64,000 nucleotides of DNA, taken from Burkholderiaceae bacterium (GTDB taxonomy: Bacteria; Pseudomonadota; Gammaproteobacteria; Burkholderiales; Burkholderiaceae_D). Where the stretch lies: NCBI GenBank assembly GCA_018261755.1, contig JAGTRJ010000017.1, forward strand, positions 1-64,000. Direction: 5' to 3'. Under the pieces are notes generated by a model. That model was not told the DNA's origin, made no database searches, and saw only the letters and a list, made by a program, of their open reading frames with translations. Made by a program: the position numbers and the translations under genes. This document shows, piece by piece, positions 57,636-64,000 of the stretch; positions within the stretch are counted from its first letter, which is position 1; every line of letters starts with the position of its first letter.

Positions 57636-59354
57636 ATGTCTACTTCTGTTGCACCCACTGAATCCGCTTCCGGTATGGAAAGCTTTGCCGCGCTGTTCGA
57701 GGAATCGCTGTCGCGTCAGGACATGCGCTCGGGCGAAGTTATTTCCGCCGAAGTCGTACGCTTCGACCACAATTTCGTGATCGTCAATGCCGGTCTGAAA
57801 TCCGAATCGTTCATTCCAATCGAGGAATTCAAGAATGATGTCGGCGAGCTCGAAGTCAATGTTGGCGATTTCGTTTCGGTCGCGATTGAATCGCTCGAAA
57901 ACGGCTATGGCGACACCATCCTGTCGCGCGACAAGGCCAAGCGCCTCGCGTCCTGGCTTGCGCTGGAAAAGGCGATGGAATCCGGCGAACTCGTCACCGG
58001 CACCGTGAACGGCAAGGTCAAGGGTGGACTGACTGTCCTGACGAACGGCATTCGCGCCTTCCTGCCGGGTTCGCTGGTCGATACCCGCCCGGTCAAGGAC
58101 ACCACGCCGTACGAAGGCAAGACCATGGAATTTAAGGTCATCAAGCTGGATCGCAAGCGCAACAACGTTGTGCTGTCGCGCCGCGCGGTGGTCGAGGCTT
58201 CGATGGGCGAAGAGCGCGCCAAGCTGATGGAAACCCTGAAAGAGGGCACTATCGTCAACGGCGTGGTCAAGAACATCACCGATTACGGTGCATTTATCGA
58301 TCTGGGTGGCATTGATGGTCTGCTGCACATCACCGACCTCGCATGGCGCCGTGTTCGCCATCCGTCGGAAGTGCTGACGGTCGGCCAGGAAATCACCGCC
58401 AAGGTTCTGAAATACGATCAAGAGAAGAACCGCGTGTCGCTGGGCGTCAAGCAGTTGGGCGACGATCCGTGGACCGGTCTGTCCCGTCGTTATCCGCAAG
58501 GCACCCGTCTGTTCGGCAAGGTCACCAACCTGACCGACTACGGTGCGTTCGTTGAAGTCGAGCAGGGCATCGAAGGTCTGGTTCACGTTTCCGAAATGGA
58601 CTGGACCAACAAGAACATCGCTCCGAACAAGGCTGTCAAGCTGGGCGAGGAAGTCGAAGTCATGGTGCTGGAGATCGACGAAGAGCGTCGTCGCATCAGC
58701 CTCGGCATGAAGCAGTGCAAGCCGAATCCGTGGGAAGATTTCGCTCTGAGCCACAAGAAGGGTGACAAGGTTCACGGCGCGATCAAGTCGATCACCGACT
58801 TCGGCGTATTTATCGGCCTGCCGGGCAACATCGATGGCCTGGTTCACCTGTCCGATCTGTCCTGGACCGAAGCCGGCGAGGAAGCTGTGCGCCGCTTCAA
58901 GAAAGGCGACGAACTGGATGCAGTCGTGCTGGCGATCGACGTCGAGCGCGAGCGCGTTTCTCTGGGCGTCAAGCAGCTCGAAGGCGATCCGTTCAACAAC
59001 TTCGTTGCACTGAACGACAAGGGCGCTGTGCTGTCTGGCACTGTTAAGTCGGTCGAGCCGAAGGGTGCGGTCATCCAACTGTCCGAAGAAGTCGAAGGCT
59101 ACCTGCGTGCTTCGGAAATCTCGCGCGATCGCGTTGAAGATGCTGGCGCTCACCTGAAGGTTGGCGATACGGTCGAAGTGATGGTGATCAATATCGATCG
59201 TAAGTCGCGCGGTATCCAGCTGTCGATCAAGGCGAAGGATCAGGTAGAAACCCAGGAAGCAATGCAGAAGATGTCGGCGGAAGCTGGCGCAGCTGCATCG
59301 GGCATGACCAGCCTGGGCGCACTGCTGAAGGCCAAGTTCGATAACAAGAACTAA
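57636..59354 (+). CDS. rpsA: 30S ribosomal protein S1
   Basis: A 572-residue protein with six S1 RNA-binding domains (repeats with [21 protein letters not shown] or [17 protein letters not shown]). N-terminal [22 protein letters not shown] anchors it to the ribosome. No strong Shine-Dalgarno precedes the ATG, usual for autogenously regulated rpsA. The large antisense frame over this gene is a shadow. ihfB starts 14 bases downstream. Confidence 0.97.
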   Translation: MSTSVAPTESASGMESFAALFEESLSRQDMRSGEVISAEVVRFDHNFVIVNAGLKSESFIPIEEFKNDVGELEVNVGDFVSVAIESLENGYGDTILSRDKAKRLASWLALEKAMESGELVTGTVNGKVKGGLTVLTNGIRAFLPGSLVDTRPVKDTTPYEGKTMEFKVIKLDRKRNNVVLSRRAVVEASMGEERAKLMETLKEGTIVNGVVKNITDYGAFIDLGGIDGLLHITDLAWRRVRHPSEVLTVGQEITAKVLKYDQEKNRVSLGVKQLGDDPWTGLSRRYPQGTRLFGKVTNLTDYGAFVEVEQGIEGLVHVSEMDWTNKNIAPNKAVKLGEEVEVMVLEIDEERRRISLGMKQCKPNPWEDFALSHKKGDKVHGAIKSITDFGVFIGLPGNIDGLVHLSDLSWTEAGEEAVRRFKKGDELDAVVLAIDVERERVSLGVKQLEGDPFNNFVALNDKGAVLSGTVKSVEPKGAVIQLSEEVEGYLRASEISRDRVEDAGAHLKVGDTVEVMVINIDRKSRGIQLSIKAKDQVETQEAMQKMSAEAGAAASGMTSLGALLKAKFDNKN

Positions 59355-59367
59355 TCCGGACGGACAC

Positions 59368-59673
59368 ATGACCAAGTCGGAGTTGATCGCCCGCCTGGCC
59401 GAACGCTATTCGCAGTTGCTGGCGAAGGATGCCGAACTGGCGGTCAAGACGATACTCGATGCAATGGCCGGGGCGCTGTCCGACGGCCAGCGCATCGAGA
59501 TTCGCGGTTTTGGCAGCTTTTCGCTGAATGTCCGTCCGCCGCGCATAGGGCGCAATCCGAAATCCGGCGAGAAAGTGATGGTGCTCGAAAAACGGGTGCC
59601 GCATTTCAAGCCGGGCAAGGAATTGCGTGAAAGTGTGGACGCGATGGCTGGGCAGCCGCTGATCGGCGAATGA
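59368..59673 (+). CDS. ihfB: Integration host factor subunit beta
   Basis: A 101-residue HU/IHF-family protein. [45 protein letters not shown] (with the proline-tip arm) and [12 protein letters not shown] are diagnostic. With IhfA it bends DNA. The rpsA-ihfB pair and the following lap genes are conserved in order. An intrinsic terminator follows. Confidence 0.97.
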   Translation: MTKSELIARLAERYSQLLAKDAELAVKTILDAMAGALSDGQRIEIRGFGSFSLNVRPPRIGRNPKSGEKVMVLEKRVPHFKPGKELRESVDAMAGQPLIGE

Positions 59674-59695
59674 GTCCGTAGCAAGAATGAAAAAA

Positions 59696-59719
59696 GGCAT
59701 CTTCGGATGCCTTTTTTTT
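59696..59719 (+). terminator. Terminator behind ihfB
   Basis: GGCATC (59696-59701) and GATGCC (59706-59711) with a TTCG tetraloop, then eight T. Preceded by an A-run, so possibly bidirectional. Confidence 0.88.
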
Positions 59720-59723
59720 CGCG

Positions 59724-59729
59724 TACAAT
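59724..59729 (+). promoter_or_regulatory. Candidate -10 box of the lapA-lapB unit
   Basis: TACAAT just after the ihfB terminator, 42 bases before ATG 59766. A separate promoter here is expected because the terminator isolates the unit; no good -35 hexamer can be named. Confidence 0.45.
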
Positions 59730-59778
59730 AATCCCGTTCCCATCCTGCAGCAACCCACAACCGGAATGGAAATTTTTC

Positions 59779-59994
59779 ATGGACTACGAATGGCATGGCC
59801 CGCTGGTGCTGCTGCTGCTGGCTTTCTTCGTGGCTGGCGCGGCTTTTGGTGTACTGGCGATGACGCCGACCGTGTTCCGGCATCGGCGCGAAATATCTCG
59901 TCAAAAAATTGCCATTGGCGCGATGCAGAAGGAAGGTGAGGCGCAGCAGACTGCGCGTTCGCACACACCTCGCGCCGATGGCGTGACCAATTAA
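59779..59994 (+). CDS. lapA: LapA-like protein (DUF1049), first transmembrane segment missing
   Basis: The reading frame MDYEWHGPLVLLLLAFFVAGAAFG, then TPTVFRHRREISRQKI, is the second TM and cytoplasmic tail of LapA/YciS. Normal LapA (about 90-110 residues) opens with a ~25-residue TM followed by an ...N-x-Q-x-V-x-L-x-F motif. Here only 68 bases separate the terminator end from this ATG, too few for that segment. ATG 59766 followed by GAAATTTTTC looks like the original start, but it is out of frame with MDYEWHG. The remaining 71 residues have one TM. LapA works with LapB, so function may be impaired. lapB follows 18 bases downstream and is complete. Confidence 0.75.
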   Translation: MDYEWHGPLVLLLLAFFVAGAAFGVLAMTPTVFRHRREISRQKIAIGAMQKEGEAQQTARSHTPRADGVTN

Positions 59995-60012
59995 CTTGAT
60001 TGTCCGGTCGGC

Positions 60013-61188
60013 ATGGAATTCGAAACCTGGTGGTTGCTGAGCATCCCTGTCTTTTTCGGCCTGGGCTGGATGGCTGCGCGCATCGACATCAAGCAGTTGC
60101 TGTCGGAGTCGCGCAGCTTGCCGGAAGGCTATTTCAAGGGCCTGAATTTCCTGTTGAACGAGCAGCCGGACAAGGCGATCGATACCTTCATCGAAATCGT
60201 CAAACTTGATCCGGAAACGGCAGAACTGCATTTTGCGCTGGGCAGCCTGTTTTGCCGTCGCGGTGAAATCGAACGCGCGATTCGCGTGCACCAGAATCTG
60301 CTGTCGCGTCCGGATTTGCCGCAAGAGCAGAAAGAACATGCGCTGTATGAATTGGGGCAGGATTACTTGCGGGCCGGTTTGCTGGATCGAGCCGAGGAAA
60401 CCTTCAACTTGCTGAACGAAACCAATTATGGTGTTCGTGCACGTCGTGCGCTGCTGGAAATTTACCAGCGCGTCAAGGAGTGGCAGCGCGCGATTGATGC
60501 CGCAAATGCGTTGCAGGAATCGGGTGCCGGTGGTCGTCAGCGGGAAGTGGCGCAATTCTATTGCGAACTGGCTCAAGCCGAGCTGGTCAGGACGCAGCCG
60601 GATGCCGCGCGACATCTGCTCAACAAGGCACTGTCGGTGAACCGGATGAATGTGCGGGCGAACATCCTGATGGGCGATGCATTGCAGGCCAATGGCGATA
60701 CCGAGGGTGCGCTGCATGCGTGGAAGCAGGTCGAGCGGCAAAGCCTGCCGCATGTGGTGCTGGTCGCGCAACGCCTGATGGATGGCTATCATGCCGTTGG
60801 GCGTCCGCAGGAGGGGTTTAACCTGCTCAAGTCTTGGCTGTCCGAGGCGCCATCAATCGATTTGCTGGAAGTGATGTTCAAAAATCTGGTCGAGCTTGAA
60901 GGTGGCGAGGCGGCATACAACCTGGTGCGCGATGAACTGTGGCGCACGCCGACACTGCTCGGGCTGGACAAATTGCTGGAGGCGAGATTGTTGATTGCTC
61001 GTCCAGATTCGTTACCGGAGCTGACGATGGTCAAGGATCTGGTGCATGGTTACGCGCTGAAACTGGCGCGCTACCAGTGCAGCCAGTGCGGTTTCAAGGC
61101 GCGCCAGTTTTACTGGCAGTGTCCGGCGTGCAGCCGCTGGGAGACCTATTCGCCGCGCCGCACGGAAGAATTGAGTGTGATGAACTGA
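60013..61188 (+). CDS. lapB: LapB, LPS assembly/LpxC-control TPR protein
   Basis: A 391-residue inner-membrane protein. N-terminal TM (WWLLSIPVFFGLGWMAARI) then DIKQLLSESRSLPEGYFKGLNFLLNEQPDKAID, a series of TPR units, and a C-terminal rubredoxin-like zinc site with two CxxC pairs (YQCSQCGFKARQFYWQCPACSRW). In E. coli LapB regulates FtsH-mediated LpxC degradation with LapA. The protein is intact. hldE1 follows after 16 bases, linking LPS genes. Confidence 0.95.
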   Translation: MEFETWWLLSIPVFFGLGWMAARIDIKQLLSESRSLPEGYFKGLNFLLNEQPDKAIDTFIEIVKLDPETAELHFALGSLFCRRGEIERAIRVHQNLLSRPDLPQEQKEHALYELGQDYLRAGLLDRAEETFNLLNETNYGVRARRALLEIYQRVKEWQRAIDAANALQESGAGGRQREVAQFYCELAQAELVRTQPDAARHLLNKALSVNRMNVRANILMGDALQANGDTEGALHAWKQVERQSLPHVVLVAQRLMDGYHAVGRPQEGFNLLKSWLSEAPSIDLLEVMFKNLVELEGGEAAYNLVRDELWRTPTLLGLDKLLEARLLIARPDSLPELTMVKDLVHGYALKLARYQCSQCGFKARQFYWQCPACSRWETYSPRRTEELSVMN

Positions 61189-61204
61189 ATTTTGCGGGAT
61201 AGCC

Positions 61205-62119
61205 ATGTTTGAAAATGTACGCATATTAGTGGTTGGCGATGTGATGCTTGATCGCTATTGGTTTGGTGATGTAAATCGCATCTCGCCGGAGGCGCCGGTG
61301 CCGGTGGTTCATGTTGGGCGGCGCGAAGATCGGCTGGGCGGTGCGGCGAATGTTGCGCGCAACGTGGCCGCGCTGGGGGCGATGGTTGGTTTGCTGGGCG
61401 TGGTCGGGCAGGATGAGGCTGGTGATGCGGTGGTGCGTCTGCTGGGCGAATCGGCCATCGCCAGCCATTTGCAGCGCGATGTGACTGGTTCGACCATCAT
61501 CAAGTTGCGCGTGCTTGGTCGTCAGCAGCAGTTGCTGCGTATCGATTTCGAACAGCCGCCAACCGAAGCTGTGCTGCGCGACAAACTGACGCAGTTTGTC
61601 GATTTGCTGCCGCAGTACGATTTGATCGTGCTGTCGGATTACGATAAGGGCAGCATGGTTAATGTCGCGGCGATGATTGCTGCCGCACGGCAGGTGGGTA
61701 AACCGGTGCTGGTTGATCCGAAAGGCGACGATTTCACGCGCTACGCGTGCGCGACCGCGCTGACGCCGAACAAGGCGGAGTTGCGGCGCATCGTCGGTGA
61801 CTGGCGCAATGAAGACGATTTGACTGCCAGGGCGCAGCGCCTGCGGACCGAGCTCAGGCTCGACGCGTTGCTGCTGACCCGTTCCGAGGAAGGCATGACG
61901 CTGTATACCGACGATGGCGTTGCGCATACGCCGACGGTGGCGCGCGAGGTGTTCGATGTTTCCGGCGCGGGCGACACCGTGATCGCCACGCTGGCGGCGA
62001 TGCTGGGTGCTGGCAAACCGATGGCGGAAGCAGTCGCGGCCGCCAATCGCGCCGGCGGCATCGTGGTCGGTAAGCTGGGAACCGCGACGGTCACGTTTGA
62101 CGAATTGTTCGGCAGTTGA
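61205..62119 (+). CDS. hldE1: D-glycero-beta-D-manno-heptose-7-phosphate kinase
   Basis: A 304-residue ribokinase-fold kinase equivalent to the N-terminal half of HldE. VLVVGDVMLDRYWFGDVNRISPEAPVPV is diagnostic, GGAANVARNVAALGA the substrate region and DVSGAGDTVIATLAAML the anion hole and catalytic Asp. The adenylyltransferase half is at 34755. It lies in the lapA-lapB-hldE1 LPS run. GGGAT precedes the start. Confidence 0.94.
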   Translation: MFENVRILVVGDVMLDRYWFGDVNRISPEAPVPVVHVGRREDRLGGAANVARNVAALGAMVGLLGVVGQDEAGDAVVRLLGESAIASHLQRDVTGSTIIKLRVLGRQQQLLRIDFEQPPTEAVLRDKLTQFVDLLPQYDLIVLSDYDKGSMVNVAAMIAAARQVGKPVLVDPKGDDFTRYACATALTPNKAELRRIVGDWRNEDDLTARAQRLRTELRLDALLLTRSEEGMTLYTDDGVAHTPTVAREVFDVSGAGDTVIATLAAMLGAGKPMAEAVAAANRAGGIVVGKLGTATVTFDELFGS

Positions 62120-62176
62120 AACAGTTTTACGGGTGGTTTTTTTTATTTCCAACAAGAGTTTTTACGGGGCGCCACG

Positions 62177-63832
62177 ATGCCAACCGGGTCTTTTCAATCC
62201 GCTTCCCAGGCTTATGCCTATCCGCTGCTGCTCAAGCAGCTTCTGCTGACGCCGCTGGCGCATTCGCCAGATCAGCAAATTGTCTACGCCGACATTTCGC
62301 GCTACGACTACCGCACGCTGGATAGGCGGATCAGGCAATTGGCTCGCGGCTTGCTGCGCATCGGTGTGACCGCGGGCAAGACGGTGGCGGTGATGGACTG
62401 GGACAGTTCGCGCTATCTCGAATGCTATTTTGCGATTCCGATGATGGGCGCGGTTATCCAGACGGTTAACGTCAAGCTCACGCCGGAACAGATTCTTTAT
62501 ACGCTAAACCATGCGCAGGCCGACGTGCTGCTGGTCAACGCCGAATTCCTGCCGATCGTCGAGGAAATCGCGGCGCGGCTGGAGACGGTAAAAACTTTCG
62601 TGCTGCTGACCGATACCCCGGCGTTGCCGGCATCGAAGATAGCCTTCGCCACCGAATACGAAAACATGCTGGCATCGTCGCCGGCGGAATTCGTTTTCCC
62701 GGATTTCGACGAAAATACCCGCGCGACCACTTTTTACACCACCGGCACGACCGGTTTGCCGAAGGGCGTGCATTTCACCCATCGTCAACTGGTGCTGCAT
62801 ACGCTGGCGGTCGCGGCGGCGCTGGGCACCACGCCTGGCCAGCAGCAATTGCGCCGCGATGATGTCTACATGCCGCTGACGCCGATGTTCCATGTGCATG
62901 CTTGGGGGCTGCCGTATGTCGCCACCATGCTTGGCATCAAGCAGGTCTATCCTGGCATGTACCAGCCGGAGCGGCTGTGCCGGTTGATTCGCACCGAACA
63001 GGTCACGTTCTCGCACTGCGTGCCAACGGTGCTGCACATGATCCTGAACCATCCGCATAGCGATGAAACCGATCTGAGCCGTCTGAAACTCATCATCGGT
63101 GGTTCCGCCATGCCGCAGTCGCTGGCGGTTGCCGCGCGGCAGCGTGGCATCGATATTTTTGGCGGTTACGGCTTGTCGGAAACCTGCCCGATTCTGTCGA
63201 TCGTGCAGTTGCCGCTGTCGCTGTACGATGCGACGCCGGAAGAGCAGGCGCCATTGCGCATCAAGGCCGGTTTGCCGATTCCGCTGGTGGACATGCGAAC
63301 GGTGGACGACGACATGAAACCGCTGCCGCATGACGGCCAGAGCACAGGCGAAGTGGTCGTGCGCGCGCCGTGGCTGACGCAGAGCTACCTGCATGATGCG
63401 GATGCATCCGAGCAGCTGTGGAGCGGCGGCTACCTGCATACCGGCGACATCGGCCATATCGATGCCGGCGGCTACCTGCAGATTACCGACCGCGAAAAGG
63501 ACGTCATCAAGACCGGCGGCGAGTGGCTGTCGTCACTGCAGATGGAGAGCATGCTGTCACAGCATCCGGCGGTGCAGGAAGTGGCGGTGATCGCGCAGCG
63601 TGACGAAAAATGGGGCGAGCGCCCGCTGGCGCTGGTGCAGTTGCGGCCAGAATACCAGGGCAAGGTCAACGAAGCGGCGCTGCGCAAGCATGTGGCGCAA
63701 AATGCCGAGGTCGGCGGGCTGGGACGGTTTGCGATTCTGGTGCATATCCTGTTCGTCGATGGCTTGCTCAAAACCAGTGTCGGCAAGACCAACAAGCGCG
63801 AATTGCGCCGGATTCATGGCGGAGATGCCTGA
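62177..63832 (+). CDS. Fatty-acid--CoA ligase (AMP-binding family)
   Basis: A 551-residue ANL adenylating enzyme. The P-loop is TTFYTTGTTGLPKGVHFTH, followed by TPMFHVHAWGLPY, FGGYGLSETCPILSIV, LHTGDIGHIDAGGYLQITDR and KDVIKTGGEWLSSLQMES, and the catalytic Lys near the end is in LLKTSVGKTNKRELR. Chain-length preference cannot be read. It is separate from the LPS genes (58-base gap) and ends before element copy F. Confidence 0.93.
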   Translation: MPTGSFQSASQAYAYPLLLKQLLLTPLAHSPDQQIVYADISRYDYRTLDRRIRQLARGLLRIGVTAGKTVAVMDWDSSRYLECYFAIPMMGAVIQTVNVKLTPEQILYTLNHAQADVLLVNAEFLPIVEEIAARLETVKTFVLLTDTPALPASKIAFATEYENMLASSPAEFVFPDFDENTRATTFYTTGTTGLPKGVHFTHRQLVLHTLAVAAALGTTPGQQQLRRDDVYMPLTPMFHVHAWGLPYVATMLGIKQVYPGMYQPERLCRLIRTEQVTFSHCVPTVLHMILNHPHSDETDLSRLKLIIGGSAMPQSLAVAARQRGIDIFGGYGLSETCPILSIVQLPLSLYDATPEEQAPLRIKAGLPIPLVDMRTVDDDMKPLPHDGQSTGEVVVRAPWLTQSYLHDADASEQLWSGGYLHTGDIGHIDAGGYLQITDREKDVIKTGGEWLSSLQMESMLSQHPAVQEVAVIAQRDEKWGERPLALVQLRPEYQGKVNEAALRKHVAQNAEVGGLGRFAILVHILFVDGLLKTSVGKTNKRELRRIHGGDA

Positions 63833-63847
63833 TTTTTTGCAAAATAT

Positions 63848-63925
63848 GGGGGGTATGATGGTGAATCCACTATCCGGGCCACATATTTGCTGGTGATTGA
63901 AAAATACTGGTGGGAGTATTTTTCT
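63848..63925 (+). repeat. Interspersed intergenic element, copy F (right end missing)
   Basis: Blocks: GGGGGGTATGATGGTGAATCC, TCCGGGCCACATATTTGCTGG, TTGAAAAATACT-GGTGGG-AGTATTTTTCTG. The dyad and its loop are identical to copy B, but the GGTCAGTTATTTT end is not found before the window edge. It follows the acyl-CoA ligase gene by 15 bases. Confidence 0.78.
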
Positions 63926-64000
63926 GCATGCAAAATCACTTCCAGCGATGTCGGAAATGCCATATGATGCCCGACGGCGGTCGGACTCGCTGCCAAGCCG

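Noticed and set aside
57618-59375. Large antisense frame over rpsA (585 codons)
   Set aside because: Composition-driven shadow of rpsA; no family features and rpsA is unmistakable.
59707-59994. LapA starting at 59707 (MPFFSRTII...)
   Set aside because: That ATG lies inside the terminator stem and the resulting N-terminus (PFPSCSNPQPEWK) is not hydrophobic, so it does not restore the missing helix.
59227-60792. 521-codon antisense frame over ihfB/lapA/lapB
   Set aside because: Runs across three conserved genes and a terminator; no recognisable domain.

Overview
The window comes from a GC-rich betaproteobacterium of the order Burkholderiales, most likely family Oxalobacteraceae (Herminiimonas/Janthinobacterium-like). 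This is inferred from the block ubiG-gph / ompA / gyrA-serC-pheA-hisC-tyrA-aroA-cmk-rpsA-ihfB-lapA-lapB-hldE1, the pilG-pilH-pilI-pilJ-chpA cluster, a separate hldE2, and paired Gram-negative porins of the Burkholderiales type. Nearly everything is core chromosome. I see no prophage, insertion sequence, CRISPR array or complete tRNA.

Layout. 1-100: the 3' tail of a 5S rRNA gene and its terminator, so an rRNA operon lies just to the left. 188-9543 (minus): type IV pilus/Chp chemotaxis operon. 9764-15000: hemL, corA, mtgA, aroE and a TonB-like protein. 15579-20845: an RNase II-like exonuclease, ubiC, a YqiA-type esterase, mpl and an uncharacterised divergent gene. 20934-26430: aroQ, accB-accC, prmA, a zinc-ribbon membrane protein and a PfkB kinase. 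26639-31000: rpsT, a B12-binding radical SAM protein, a metallo-beta-lactamase-fold protein, a SIMPL protein and an 83-aa unknown. 30967-38074: midA-like, folM-like, folB, ttcA, a YdjM-like membrane protein, hldE2, two DUF3108 proteins and queC. 38181-40428: tandem porins. 40708-47361: a Sel1-repeat protein, dapF, an LpxL-type acyltransferase, metK, gph and ubiG. 47488-63832: ompA, gyrA, then the aromatic amino acid/rpsA/lap/hld run and an acyl-CoA ligase.

Functional themes. Shikimate/aromatic synthesis is well represented (aroE, aroQ, aroA, pheA, tyrA, hisC, ubiC, plus serC). Envelope genes are frequent (mtgA, mpl, dapF, hldE1, hldE2, LpxL-type, lapA/lapB, porins, OmpA), as are translation and nucleic-acid genes (rpsA, rpsT, prmA, ttcA, queC, gyrA, ihfB).

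Three things stand out. (1) gyrA is interrupted after codon 23 by an in-frame TAG; relative to the family, exactly the codons for residues 24-41 have been replaced by that TAG, a clean 51-base in-frame deletion. (2) Six copies of a roughly 80-120 bp intergenic element, which I cannot assign to a known family, lie between genes in both orientations. They share a GGGGTATA left end, a GGGCCAC core, an AAATACT-N6-AGTAT dyad and (in full-length copies) a GTCAGTTATTT right end; some hairpin arms co-vary and two copies overlap stop codons. (3) lapA lacks its first transmembrane segment, leaving only a stub behind an otherwise normal promoter.
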